From assembly GCF_030247195.1 (NCBI RefSeq), contig NC_080672.1, forward strand, positions 370,954,166 through 371,018,165: a stretch of DNA of 64,000 nucleotides, in the 5' to 3' direction. The number at the start of each line of letters is the position of its first letter. The stretch's first letter is position 1. Below are positions 1 through 11,353 of the stretch, one piece after another. Made by a program: the position numbers and the translations under genes. The DNA comes from Topomyia yanbarensis. Its lineage: Eukaryota > Arthropoda > Insecta > Diptera > Culicidae. Below the pieces are notes generated by a model, which had not been told where the DNA came from, ran no database searches, and saw only the letters and a list, made by a program, of their open reading frames with translations.

Positions 1-439
1 TTCCGCATCGTAAATTTTATTTCTCCGAAAGCTATGCTTGGTGATGTTCTAAGACAGTGTTTTTCAACCTGTGGTCCGCGGATCCCTAGACTTCCGCGAA
101 AGAGTTTCTAGGGGTCTACGATATAACTTAACCGGTTGAATATTGAAATTTGAAGCTTTCTCGCAACAACCATAAAAATATATTGATAGTGAACAAAATA
201 GATTTTCACAAACAGTATTATATCGTTGCCTTCGATTGTGCAGTGAAATGTGGTTAGCTCATTTAGCTCATAGCTAGAAAGTAAAAGTGCAAGTAAAGCA
301 GGAAAAAATGATTTCGTTTATCTTTAAACAAAAATCTCTTTGACCTACAGTAAATGACGATGGATTGTTACTAAAAGTGAAAACAGATCTTAATCTCAAG
401 AAAGTGACACACATACAGTTACCCCACGTACTGTCTATA

Positions 440-1200
440 GATAACGTTTAAAAGTTTAGCCCAGGCAGAAAACTTCATTGTGAAGTAATACATGCAACAC
501 GGCGTCGAATATGACGACGCCAACACCAAGATCCTGAATATATGGATGACGATTAAATAGAGGTGCGCCTACTCGAGCTAGCGCCGCGCATTAGACCTTT
601 CAAAGATTTATGTCAAAATACGGAAAAATAGAATCCATTACAAATGAAATTTGAGGCAAATTTTTCAGTGGCATTCCCAATGGCGTTCGTTTTGTTAAAA
701 TGCGGTTGACAAATAACGCTATGCACCCTGGTCAGATTTTGTAACCAGATGGCACACAATGGAAAACAATGTTCCCAAGTCACTAAGAAAACTCAACCTA
801 CTACAACCAATACTAAAAAATAGTTTTTAACACATGTTGATAAAACACAATCAATTGGCCAACCAATAACTTATGCGCTTTGTATATCGAAATTAACTCC
901 CTGTACTAAAAAGGAAATTACAACGATTAGTCTAGTGTCTCCAAATCAACAACCAGCACAATAAATACCGACGAATTGACAATAACGTAAGAGCAAGAAA
1001 GAAATAAGAACATGCTACTCCGAACATCATGAAAGCTGCACCGATCAAGACACGGAAGTGAACGATAACGTGAAAGAGGGTAAATGGGAAGACTCCCAAG
1101 TAGTGCTGGACAACACGGCCAATACATCGTCGAACAGAGGAGTAACTGAGGTCGAACCCAAAATTATTTACTGCTGCTATTGCTGTTATTATGCCTTAAT
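440..1200 (+). pseudogene. LOA-type non-LTR ORF1 (gag-like) remnant
   Basis: Seen: in shifting frames the plus strand encodes pieces such as EVRLLELAPRI (about 560-600), then GIPNGVRFVKMRL (about 672-710), then HPGQI (about 723-740), and a Thr/Ser-rich tail VSKSTTSTINTDE (about 937-980). The order and wording match the ORF1 remnant at 5340-6230. Known: LOA/Lian-type ORF1 proteins bind element RNA and end in zinc-knuckle-like cysteines. Stops and frameshifts are frequent and the knuckle cysteines are lost, so it is dead. It lies between the two hAT-like left ends, so it belongs to the outer element or its host site. Confidence 0.6.
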
Positions 1201-1934
1201 ATGAACTAAAAATAGACAATATCTAGTTTATGGAATAATTTGGCATCTATCCACCAGCCAGTGCAGAGGTCAATTTCTACATCCTATCGAATACTAGTAA
1301 TCTAGAGAAGATCTTTGTGAATACAATTGTTTTTCTAGTTACATAAACAGATGATCAGTGGAAAAGGGACAGAGGAAGGGACGCCTGTGCACGTATTCAT
1401 AGAGATACATTTTTCCAAATAAAGTATTTGGCCCTACAGCATTTCGGTGTACCTCAAATTAGTAAAAATTTCAATATTTTCAAATCGCTTGGAATTTGTG
1501 GATAAGTCCGGAAGAGTTTGAAAGTTTTTTTTTGGATAGCTCGAATCTTGTTTTGTAATACTGCTTCAGCAACTTTGCTGGATCTCGCCGTTTAATATAA
1601 CTTTTTTGTCATTAAAGTTTGGAATAAATGTTTAAAAAACGTATTTTTTAAAGTTGGTGCAATGCACAGCAGCACTACTATTTTCAGTTAGTTTTGGGCT
1701 AAAGTTATACAAATGGTTGTGTTCAACTACGTTTGTAATAATACTGTCTTATTTAATACAGTCATCATCTCTAGAAAGCGATATCGTTGGATATATAATG
1801 AAAATGATTAAAAAATCCTTAAAATATCATTTTGCAACCATGCAAGAATTCTTTAACGATTTTTGACATTTTTCTAATTTTGCCACGTTATTTAGTAAGC
1901 TTTTAGGTATGTAAAAAAATATAACAATGCAAAA
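1201..1934. other. No recognised feature
   Basis: AT-rich sequence with short open frames only. Nothing family-specific was recognised. It lies between the ORF1 remnant and the hairpin at the second hAT-like left end. Confidence 0.5.
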
Positions 1935-1979
1935 AAATCCGCCACTGTGTGGCGCGCGCCGCCACACAGTGGCGGATTT
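1935..1979. repeat. Perfect 20-bp hairpin at a hAT-like end
   Basis: Arms 1935-1954 and 1960-1979 are perfect inverse complements around the 5-base loop cgcgc. Each outer part of an arm is the 13-base transposon end CAGTGGCGGATTT (or its complement), and each inner part is seven flanking bases. Two element ends therefore face away from each other across a palindromic junction of 19 bp. A rho-independent terminator is not meaningful here because this is eukaryotic, non-genic sequence. Confidence 0.85.
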
Positions 1980-2019
1980 CTCTAAAAACCTGGCCAAGAG
2001 TAGAAAATGGTTTTGATTG

Positions 2020-2115
2020 ACCATACCACGGTTTTTTGGGGCGCAGATTACGATTTTGATGTCAGATTTTCAAAATTCAAAATGGCGTATGCAAAATGGC
2101 CGACATTTTAATATG
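2020..2115. repeat. Single unit of the dispersed ~130-bp repeat
   Basis: The stretch with ggttttttggggcgc, then gattacgattttgatgtc, then ttcaaaattcaaaatggcg matches the two tandem units at 15058-15305 in order and spacing. It is a lone, diverged unit. Confidence 0.55.
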
Positions 2116-3330
2116 AATATAAATAAATTTTCACGAATGAATGGTTTTAATGGTCCCAGTGTATGCCAATAACGTTTATAATGTACCTAATTTTAAATGG
2201 TGTGTAGTTAAATGATAGAATTTGTTGATTTGCACGCAATAAGATATTTGGGTGTCTAGATGATGTAGCTTTTATGAGAATTAATGTTATTAGTCATTTC
2301 AAACTATGCATTTTGAAATATTACACAACATAGTTATAAAATTTTTGAACTCTCTGTACGATTATTGTCAAGTTGCTGTTCGATACACATATTTCTCTAA
2401 GAATGAAAAATAGTATTTTTTTAAGTTATAGGAAATATGCCGATTGTGCAACGAAATGCTTGGAGTGAAAATTGACAAGTTTGCATGCAATTTGTAGTAA
2501 CTAAAAAATAAATATAACAAAAATACGAAAATAAGGAAATTCACTAAGATTCATAGTTTTATTTAAATTGTTGGACCGATGAATACGATGAATTATTACG
2601 ATTACGAGTCTATTTAAATGCAAGCGTTATACTTGGTCGGAACATGCTTATACTGCTTCCTGGTATAGCTTTGAGCAACCACGTTTTGTTGTCATGTTTG
2701 CTGACATTTTACGACTGACAACCGTCTCGAAAAACATATTCGCCAAGCTGGAGTGTACGCCAAAGTGAGATTTTTAGCAAAATCACGGCCGGAGATCCTA
2801 TTATTCTTTTGCACTACTCTACTGATTTTCGCTCGTAAAATCCAGTAATATATTCCACCCCTAGATTTGTTTTGCTTTGCATGATCAAACGTCATAGTTT
2901 CCCGGTAACATTTAACCATGGTATTCACAATCGATTTTTGAAATTTGGAACCTTTGGCGATCACTTCTGTTAACCTCGTTGGTTTTCAATAAGAACGACC
3001 AATATTATTTACGTCTTTTGCGTTCCACTTTTGAAAATGTTTATGTATCTCGATGAAATTTTCACCACTAAATACACAACTATTCCTGTTCAAAATGCAA
3101 AATGCGACTCGATACGACAACCGGAGGTGTAGCAGTAATTAAAAGTACGAGTCTACATTTCAAACTGATAATTTTATAATCCATCTCCATCTCCACTTAA
3201 CCAAAGATTACTTAAAAACGGGAAAATTCGGGCAAGAATTCTATAATGTTCCAAATGGAGAATCGTTCAAGGAACACAAATTGCCTTGAAACATAGTGGA
3301 CATACGTGGACAAAAAAAGTATTTCAATAA
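2116..3330. other. No recognised feature
   Basis: AT-rich, with no clear coding signal. The minus-strand 90-codon frame at 2692-2964 resembles nothing known to me and has no neighbouring support. Confidence 0.45.
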
Positions 3331-3374
3331 GGCCATTACAAATATTTTTTAAAAATTATATCACCCCCCCCCCC

Positions 3375-4049
3375 TGCAAAATCGCTGAAAAAAATCAGGG
3401 GGCAAATTATTTTTTTTAAAATAACCAAAATTCAAAAAATTGTCACGTTTTATAGAACAAAAATAGCTTCCATAGAGTTTTGCTTTTCGTAACTGAAAAC
3501 TATTATGGTAGTTTTAGAAATTACCATCCCATGATAATTTTTATTTTGACCATTCTCGGGTAAATGTGAAGTTTAAATGAGATCATCGATCCAGTCCAAC
3601 ATCAAATGAAACGTTTGCTGGGCGCGGAAGGAAGGACCCATCTGTGTATTATCAAACAAACATCTCATGGAAAGGCTAATACAGACCGACTTCTGAATCG
3701 ATTCCAAATTAAACTCAACAGTCGATCGAGACATAATCGATCGTTGCATTCGAAAATAATTTCGATAAGGAAACAATCTGAATTCAAATCAGACTCCTGG
3801 AGATTTATATGTGGTTCAATATTCTATATACATGAGCTTTACCGAAAGGTTTTTGACATTTAAAGATTTCATATGGGATCGTAGTATTCATACCGTATTT
3901 CCGCAGCCATATGTGCGATTCTTATGAACTTGATCAGATCAAAATCTGCTACCAAACCTTCCATTTAAGGCTAAGCTTGTGAAAATCGAATAAGCCGTTT
4001 TGCGAGAAGCCGAAGAGACATTAATTCTGAAATATTCCAAGAACCAGAA
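3375..4049. other. Unrecognised; possibly decayed upstream ORF2 sequence
   Basis: The 85-codon plus-strand frame at 3606-3863 shows no domain. Sequence between it and the endonuclease remnant at 4050 could be its eroded N-terminal half, but no catalytic motif is recoverable. Confidence 0.3.
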
Positions 4050-4620
4050 ACATGCGAAATTTTCGAGATAGACGCTGGAATCAAAAGAACTTTGTCTGGC
4101 CATCAGCGATCAAGAATGCTCTAGCAAAGCTAAATATAGATCTTACAAATAATGGTATCATCGGCACTTACCGCAGGAAGAACCGGGAATCCATTATCGA
4201 TGTTAATTTTTGTATCCTTGGAGTAACCGTAAAGATGGACTGAAAAGCGTGCGAGGATATATCCACAGCGACCACCAAGCGATTTGGCACAGCATTGATA
4301 ACAGGACTATGAACTACACATGAATATGAATATGTAGGAGATATATAAACGAGTGAAGATGGAAAACAGCGATTTTTCACAGGAACGTGTCCGTCGAAGA
4401 ACTTGAATTTGAGGGTATCCTCTTCAACCTAAATGCGAACGAGTTCACGGCACTACTAACAAAGGCGTGTAATGCGACCATACCAAGGGATGGGAAACTG
4501 AGAAACGGTCGCCGGGTGCAATACGACGATTATCGATCTACGTATAAGTTGCCTCCGAGCTTGGAGAAGAAGTCGGAGATCACTTCGGTTTCTCATCTCG
4601 CTCAGTTCAGAAGCTAGAAA
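4050..4620 (+). pseudogene. LOA-type ORF2 endonuclease C-terminus and linker remnant
   Basis: Known: non-LTR ORF2 proteins of this group start with an APE-like endonuclease that nicks target DNA. Seen: 4095-4220 encodes NALAKLNIDL then NRESIIDVNFC, the wording that precedes the last endonuclease motif. After a frameshift, 4261-4299 encodes IHSDHQAIWHSID, so the catalytic Ser-Asp-His triplet survives at 4267-4275. The following frame (4387-4617) contains LNANEFTALLTKACNATIPR, typical of the linker behind the domain. The N-terminal half is absent or unrecognisable. It lies upstream of an ORF1 remnant, the reverse of normal order, which suggests rearrangement or two separate copies. Confidence 0.65.
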
Positions 4621-4816
4621 TCGCTCCGCTGCAATAGCAGGACAAGTAATCAAATTCACCCGCGCGACGCTTGGCAAAAATTGATTCCTTCTGCCTAGTG
4701 TGTGATACGTGAACAAACAATGAGTGACAATGCCAAGCAAAAGTATATCACGATGCGGGCAAACTGTGTTGCTGTCAGAGCTGCAAATTTTCACCAGGTT
4801 GTTTTGAACTTGAAGG

Positions 4817-5262
4817 AAGAACAAATCTCAAATCATGCCCTACTATGTTCAATTCGCAGTTATTCGTTTACATCATTCATTCAAACAGTCGAGCTGCTCA
4901 ATCATTTTCCTTTCATTTTCGATTTCATTTACCTTGTGAATATCTCTGTACTGGGATATTGACTAAGTTTTTCAAGCAAAACTACTCTGAACATACTTCT
5001 TGCTGTTCATGTAAGCTTGAAAACATTTAAGCTAAACCTGTCAACATTTAACCTAAACTGGCCTCTACAGAGCAGATGACAACTTTGGTTGGTGAATGAA
5101 AAAGCATCAATTTGAAATGAAGACGTACGCTTTGTTATGAAAATCCCGCCAACTTTAAAGTGAATGATTAAGGGAGGCTTTGAATTTGAATCATGGTTGG
5201 GTTTGATTGAGCTGAAAGTTGGCATTTGAAAATGAAAATTTGCACCACTGGTTGCTGTTGAC
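4817..5262. repeat. Dispersed repeat shared with 24427-24760
   Basis: Shared blocks in the same order include caaatcatgcc, a gtgaatatctct-like stretch, ctactgacttggttttt-like, aacata/gcatact, gtgaatgattaagggagg, and a final tttgcaccactgg. The divergence is considerable. It precedes the ORF1 remnant, so it could be the 5' untranslated part of the retrotransposon, but the copy at 24.4 kb has no ORF1 behind it. Confidence 0.55.
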
Positions 5263-5339
5263 TACACGAAATATCCGGTAATACCATCAATTCATGAAGG
5301 GGAGCAAATGTTGAAGGTGAACTTGAAGTTCAACGTAGC

Positions 5340-6230
5340 TTGCGGTACTTTATGCGGTGCAATTCCACCATTTACGTCATGCGGTACTGAACATGTTAAA
5401 AAATATTAGTCAAGCAGAATCATTCGCTTCCCAGAACAACACGAAACACGTCATCGAATGTAATGACATTTTATACAGTATTCCAACGTATATAGATGTT
5501 GACAGTATTGAAATAAAGATACATGACCTGGCACCACGTACTAGTTCCTTCGCTATCAATCCTGTCAAAATACGGAGAGGTGAATAGTGTTAAGGAAGAT
5601 AGTTGGAGGAACTTCTTCCCAAGACTCCACAACGAAGTTCGTGTGGTGAGAATGCGTCCGACAAAACCTATTCCCTCTTACTTTACTTTTACATGCTAAT
5701 CACCTAATGATGTTGAATATTCTCAACGAACACTAGTCACGCACCCAGGACAGATTCCTACCTGTCAATATTGTGATCATCCGCTACACCACAGGAAACC
5801 TTGCGCAGAGACTGCTAAAGAAATTCCACCTGATACGACCAAAGCCGGTATACAATCATCGTATGTTAAACCACAACCAGTTGGTAAACCAACGACTGCA
5901 GACCGGACATTCACAAACACCAGCTCAACAACGATCGGCCCCAGTACCACTAAACCATCTGCCATTACCAACATCGAAGTAACAACGATTACAGCAAATG
6001 TTTCCAAACCAACAACCAACACCACCAATAAGGAATCTAATACCGATGAAGAAGGATTTACAATAGCGACCAGTAAGCACAAACAACAAATAAGAACATC
6101 CGACGATGAGCAAGATGAATGCAGATGTATGCAGATGATGACATGGACGTAAACGAAAACGCGAGAGAAGACCGACCAAATGACCCCCAATGTGCGCTCC
6201 ACGGCTCAGTTGTGCTAACGCATTGAGCTG
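5340..6230 (+). pseudogene. LOA-type non-LTR ORF1 (gag-like) pseudogene
   Basis: Seen: NNTKHVIECNDILYSIPTY then IEIKIHDLAPRTSSFAINP (5430-5565), WRNFFPRLHNEVRVVRMRP with a frameshift (about 5600-5665), then HPGQIPTCQYCDHPLHHRKP (about 5742-5800), and a Thr/Ser-rich tail ending near NTDEEGFTIATSKHKQQIR (about 6040-6095). The CxxC then H then C arrangement is the single zinc-knuckle-like motif of LOA/Lian-type ORF1. Known role: nucleic-acid chaperone coating element RNA. Frames change at least twice and stops interrupt it, so it is inactive. It is followed within a few bases by ORF2 linker sequence, so the endonuclease that should lie between is missing. Confidence 0.75.
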
Positions 6231-6239
6231 TGTAAAATA

Positions 6240-7880
6240 TATTTAAAATTAAAAAGAAGTCAGAAAGCTCGAGGGAAGCGAGCTGCAAGAACCGCTCTCA
6301 ACAAAGCAGTCAAGCTGTACAAGAAAGCCTTGCCACAAAGCCAACGCGAATTTCCTTAGGAAAGACCTACAAAGTTGGCATAACAAAAATAAAAGGCTCA
6401 GCTGCACCACCTGAAAGGTGCCCGGAAAAGATGGAGGTCACCATCGAAAGGTTTTCCCCACAACATGAATCTATTTTCGCCGTACAGTGAGGAGGATGAT
6501 CACAAAGATGAAGATCGATTTACCAACAAACAGCTTATCGAGATGACGAAAGCCATAAAAAAGAAGCGATACATGAGAGCCCGGATATGTTCAAAATGAT
6601 CCGATAATTGGAAGCGACAAAAGCTGATGTTGCTTCCGATGCCGGGACAATATGGAGATCTTTCAGCGTAGTCAATATATCCCTTGGTAATGTTAGAGAG
6701 AAGGAGTAATCCTGAACAAGCTAACGAAGTACGCGGACCGTGAAAACGGCATCTCATGTAATTCGGCTTCCTTATAGGCAGGTCTACAGTGAATTCCATC
6801 CAAACGGTTATGGAAGCTATGGAGACAGCAAAGATAAGGATATCGTTTTTGCGTGGTGGTTCCCTTAGGCGTGAAGAATGCTTCAATAGTACTAGCTGGG
6901 AAGCAATCGCCCATTCGCTGTACAGCGTAACTCTGCAGGATATTATAGAGCTACTTTCAGTACCGAACACTGATCTACGAGACAGACAAGGGAGAATCAC
7001 AACTACAACTGACGTTCCTCGACTCGACGCTGTGGAACGCAGTGTACGATGGAGTATTGAAGCTGAACCTTCGCAGAGATATAACGATTTTCGGCTTCAC
7101 GGATGATGTGGTGTTCCAAGTAATCGGACAATCGCTAGAAGAGGAGACTCTTGCCCATCATAAAACATAGTTGGTGATGACTAGCAGCTGAAAGACAGCG
7201 CGGTCGGAAAATATATCATCGACTTGAACTTTTAAAGTCACGACGATTATGTTAAGGGGAAGGCTGTGAGAGTAACCACAGCTTTGCTTGAGGCGCCAGT
7301 GTACTGGGCACCACGAACCAGCGGAAATCGCTGGACCGAAGCATGTGAACAGACTAGTTTCACCGTCAGGGACAAGATCGAGTAGGTCGAGTGAAGCACC
7401 AGCGGTGGGTCGTCGAGTTTTCAACGAACTGGAAGCAGCGAACTAGAAGCTACGCTCCATCCAGTATCGCCGAACCGCCCTCGCCAAGTACTGGTTGGCC
7501 CTTTGAGTAGGATTTATATACTATGCGAGTAGATTGCGACAAAACTGGGAGCTAAATGACTCGCGCAAAAACCATCGGTATGAGGAGAACTACCGACGAG
7601 GAATTGAGATGGCTCGCGAAAACAGGAACTAAATGGTTCACAGAAACGAGAGCCAAATGGCTAACGGAAGTTCACCACTGCGATTAGCCGGATATGTGTT
7701 CGGAGCTAAACCGCTCTAATGTATCATTTTGTCTTAAGACTGAATCAGCCTCCCCACGATATAACGCTTCGATGCAGTCGACATTTTCAGATATCGACGA
7801 ACTGAATCTAGTGGTATATGACACTCGACACTCCGGGTGTAGCTTAAAAAGTCGAGTTTCAGAGTGATTGCACAGTCTTC
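6240..7880 (+). pseudogene. LOA-type ORF2 reverse-transcriptase pseudogene and 3' tail
   Basis: Seen: linker TALNKAVKLYKKAL (about 6287-6328), FTNKQLIEMTKAIKKK (about 6519-6566), KLMLLPMPGQYGDLSA (about 6622-6670), NKLTKYADRENGIS (about 6718-6760), SIQTVMEAMETAKI (6795-6836), then motif A in two frames (LGVKNAS and FNSTSWEAIAHSL), and motif C as GFTDDVV at 7093-7113. Known: the domain copies element RNA at the nicked target. The motif A aspartate reads Gly (LGV for the usual LDV), while both motif C aspartates remain. Several indels and stops make it dead. The C-terminal third to about 7870 is only faintly readable (KWLTEVHHCD, DIDELNLVVYDTRHSG). No poly-A tail is evident. Confidence 0.75.
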
Positions 7881-8426
7881 CTTATATGAAAAAGGCAAAA
7901 AATGAACTGATGATTGCTATACATTTCATAAATCCGTAAATGAATTTCTCTGATATGGCTACCTACTGCGCAACAAGATGGAGAAAAATGCAAAGATTTC
8001 GAAGATGTACACGGAACCGAGCCGAATTACTATCATGTACCAAACAAACAAATCTACAAGTCTTCAAGCACAAGCGATAAACCAAAGCTGATGTTTCCAC
8101 TAGAGTTCGAAAAAGTATAGTATGCACAGGATGTACGTTCGCCAGGCTACTGTATATGAAATACGCAATAGAAAAAATATCAGAGAAAACCATATCTGAG
8201 ATAAATAATTCCATTGACGCACACTTTACCTTTGGATTCATTTCAGAATGTTTTCCAAAAGTCCATAAGTGAAATGTTGCAATCCTGTTTCTGTACATTG
8301 TTATCAAGCAGGTTCACCTTTGACCGATTTCCATGCCTTGTGTGTACAGTCGGTCCATGTGCCGCCACAACGGAACGAAAACTATTCAAGCAACCAAAAG
8401 TTAATACCTTAATGTACTCTTAAATG
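7881..8426. other. No recognised feature
   Basis: Spacer between the reverse-transcriptase remnant and the tandem duplication. Short overlapping frames on both strands carry no known motif. Confidence 0.4.
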
Positions 8427-8431
8427 TTTTT

Positions 8432-9600
8432 GCCTTTCTCAATAGAAAGGTATTGCAATTGCTCTGAAACCCGACTTTTTAACGGAGGCCCGGAGGCCCG
8501 AGTGACATATACCATTCGGTTCAGTTCGTCGAGTTCGGCCAATGTCTGTGTGTGTATGTATGTGTGTATGTATGTATGTGTGTGTATGTGCGTATATGTG
8601 TGTGTATGTGACAAAAAATGTCACTCATTTTTCTCAGAGATGGCTGAACCGATTTTGACAAACTTAGTCTCAAATGAAAGGTGCAACGTTCCCATAGGCT
8701 GCTATTGAATTTCTTATGGATCCGACTTCCGGTTCCGGAATTACAGGGTGATGAGTACGAACACGCAGAAAATGACGATTTTAATAAATTCTGCAATGAA
8801 TGTATAAAGGTGAATTTTTTTCCAAAATATGACCACAACTGCTTCGATTTGTAGTATTAGGTCACTAACATCCATTCAAAGTCTATTTGGCCACATTGGC
8901 CACCATCATCGGTTCCGGAAGCCCCGGCGGAAGTATCTAAATTCAGAATAACAGTCACATCGGTTTCTCGGAGATGGCTAGACCGATTCGACTAAGCTTG
9001 GCCTCAAATGAAAGGTATTGCGTCCCCATAAATGGCTATTTAATTTCATCCCGATCCGACTTCCGGTTCCGGAGTTACAGGTTGTGGCGTGCGATCACAT
9101 AGCAAATTGTGATTCAAACCGATACTCCGATGAAAGCAAAAAAGGTAAAAATTTCGCTAAAATGTCTCTCAAACAACTTAAATTTCGTTGACTACATTGA
9201 CCACCATAGACGGTTCCGGAAGTGCCCGGGAAAAGCGGCCATCTTTCAAAATTTACGAACTCACATCAGTTTCCCGAAAATGGTTGGGCCGATTTTCACA
9301 AACTTAGTCCCAAATGATAGCTATAATATCCCCATAGATGTCAATAAAATTTCGCACGGATCGCTTATATGGGTCCGGAAATATAGACTAAATCGTCCGG
9401 TCACATATGAAATTCCCATATAAGCCGGAACTCAATTTTTTTTTTCAAAGGGGGGACCTCATGAAATTTCAGAAATCGAATTCGTATTTTTGATGCCAAA
9501 CATCTTTAAAATGCATGAAACGTCGAGATTTTATGTTATCTCGAAAAAAATTTTTTTTCTAAAAATCGACTTTTTGGCACTGCCGATTTCGCACCTTTTT
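8432..9600. repeat. Higher-order tandem repeat, copy 1
   Basis: A 1169-bp unit that starts gcctttctcaatagaaagg and is repeated at once as copy 2. It contains a (TG/TATG)n microsatellite (8547-8610) and three diverged submonomers of about 310-335 bp, each with gagatggctgaaccgatt-like, then tcaaatgaaaggt-like, then a gacttccggttccgg-like block (near 8637, 8970 and 9280). The third submonomer has lost about 36 bp relative to copy 2 near 9187. From memory this sequence is very abundant in Aedes genomes; that is recollection, not a search. Confidence 0.8.
8547..8610. repeat. (TG/TATG)n microsatellite
   Basis: Imperfect tgtg/tatg tract inside the higher-order repeat. All open frames across it are artefacts of the simple repeat. 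Confidence 0.9.
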
Positions 9601-10803
9601 GCCTTTCTCAATAGAAAGGTATTGCAATTGCTCTGAAACCCGACTTTTTAACGGAGGCCCGGAGGCCCGAGTGACATATACTATTCGATTCAGTTCGTCG
9701 AGTTCGGCCAATGTCTGTGTGTGTATGTATGTGTGTATGTATGTATGTGTGTGTATGTGCGTATGTGTGTGTATGTGACCAAAAATGTCACTCATTTTTC
9801 TCAGAGATGGCTGAACCGATTTTGACAAACTTAGTCTCAAATGAAAGGTGCAACGTTCCCATAGGCTGCTATTGAATTTCTAATGGATCCGACTTCCGGT
9901 TCCGGAATTACAGGGTGATGAGTACGAACACGCAGAAAATGACGATTTTAATAAATTCTGCAATGAATGTATAAAGGTGAATTTTTTTCCAAAATATGAC
10001 CACAACTGCTTCGATTTGTAGTATTAGGTCACTAACATCCATTCAAAGTCTATTTGGCCACATTGGCCACCATCATCGGTTCCGGAAGCCCCGGCGGAAG
10101 TATCTAAATTCAGAATAACAGTCACATCGGTTTCTCGGAGATGGCTAGACCGATTCGGCTAAACTTGGTCTCAATTGAAAGGTATTGCGTCCCCGTAAAT
10201 GGCTATTTAATTTCATCCCGATCCGATTTCCGGTTCCGGGGTTACAGGCTGTGGCGTGCGATCACACAGCAAATTGTGATTCAAACCGATACTCCGATGA
10301 AAGCAAAAAAGGTAAAAATTTCGCTAAAATGTCTCTCAAACAACTTAAATTTGCTGTTCTAGGTCACCGACGGCCAACCAAACTGTCGTTGACTACATTG
10401 ACCACCATAGATGGCTCCGGAAGTGCCCGGGAAAAGCGGCCATCTTTCAAAATTTTCGAACCCACATCAGTTTCCCGGAAATGGTTTGGCCGATTTTCAC
10501 AAACTTAGTCCCAAATGATAGCTATAATATCCCCACAGATGTCAATAAAATTTCGTACGGATCGCTTATATGGGTCCGGAAATATAGACTAAATCGTCCG
10601 GTCACATATGAAATTCCCATATAAGTCGGAACTCTAATTTTTTTTTCAAAGGGGGGACCCCATGAAATTTCAGAAATCGAATTCGTATTTTTGATGCCAA
10701 ACATCTTTAAAATGCATAAAACGTCGAGATTTTATGTTATCTCGAAAATTTTTTTTTTATAAAGATCGACTTTTTGGGACTTTGCCGATTTCGCACCTTT
10801 TTT
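9601..10803. repeat. Higher-order tandem repeat, copy 2
   Basis: Nearly identical to copy 1, in direct orientation and directly abutting it, with the same microsatellite (9715-9778) and submonomers near 9803, 10137 and 10480. It keeps a segment around 10353-10390 (ctgttctaggtcaccgac) that copy 1 lacks. High identity implies recent duplication by unequal exchange or replication slippage. Confidence 0.8.
9715..9778. repeat. (TG/TATG)n microsatellite
   Basis: Same tract as in copy 1, with one cgtatatg to cgtatg change. Confidence 0.9.
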
Positions 10804-11282
10804 CAGTTCAATATTACCATGGCTGTTTTTTCTTTTTCAAAATTTTAGAACTCGAATAATGATTTATTTTCCTGTATATAGTTATCATGTGATGTATAAT
10901 AATAAAATGTAATATATGCATTTAAAAGTTTTTAATGAATATAAACAACGCACACATTCTCGTGATTCATGATTGAGGAAGGCACAATTGCACCGCTAGG
11001 TGGATTAAAATAGGTTTTTAAGTTCTTAGAGAACTTTCAAGCTCTTATTGGGAATTTAGAAATTGCACTGTTCGGATAATTATTTAAAACGAAAACTTTA
11101 GCATCCCTTTCCTATGTGAACTTTTGATTGATTCAGTAATGTTTGCTTGAATTTTTCTAGTAAAACAAATAGCTCAACCCCGCTATACGAAATCACCCTG
11201 CGGAAACGTCCATGAGAACAATCGAAAGAAAATGCAAAAAGAAAAAAAAAATTGTTTTTATTAAAATAAATATTTATTTTTT
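10804..11282. other. Probable 3' border of the higher-order repeat, then unrecognised
   Basis: Around 10972-11010 the stretch gaggaaggcacaattgcacc then gctaggtggattaaa is, from memory, the usual closing segment of this Aedes repeat family. The remainder to 11282 carries no recognised element. Confidence 0.4.
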
Positions 11283-11353
11283 GTTTGCCCCCCCCCCCCT
11301 TCAGAAAAAAATTTGTACTTGGACATAATTTTTAAAAAAGATTTGTAATGGCC

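Larger units (their letters stand above)
3331..11353. mobile_element. Inner inverted-repeat pair (ggccattacaaat family)
   Basis: Left end ggccattacaaat (3331), then a T/A tract, then a C-run (3363-3374) and a later ggggg run. The reverse complement of the right end (from 11353) reads ggccattacaaat, the same T/A tract, then a long G-run. About 30 terminal bases match closely and about 90 loosely. Flanks ataa and taat do not form a clear duplication. Either one 8-kb element or two separate short repeats in opposite orientation. The interior holds retrotransposon debris and a tandem repeat. Confidence 0.4.

Noticed and set aside
5777..6202. 141-codon minus-strand frame rich in Val and Leu
   Set aside because: It is the antisense of the Thr/Ser-rich tail of the ORF1 pseudogene; hydrophobicity follows from that composition.
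6500..7000. 166-codon minus-strand open frame, the longest in the window
   Set aside because: It lies opposite the recognisable plus-strand reverse-transcriptase remnant and shows no motif of its own.
8420..8838. Several overlapping frames with THTHTYIHT or VCMYVCMY runs
   Set aside because: They are translations of the TG/TATG microsatellite; the same appears again at 9559-9840.
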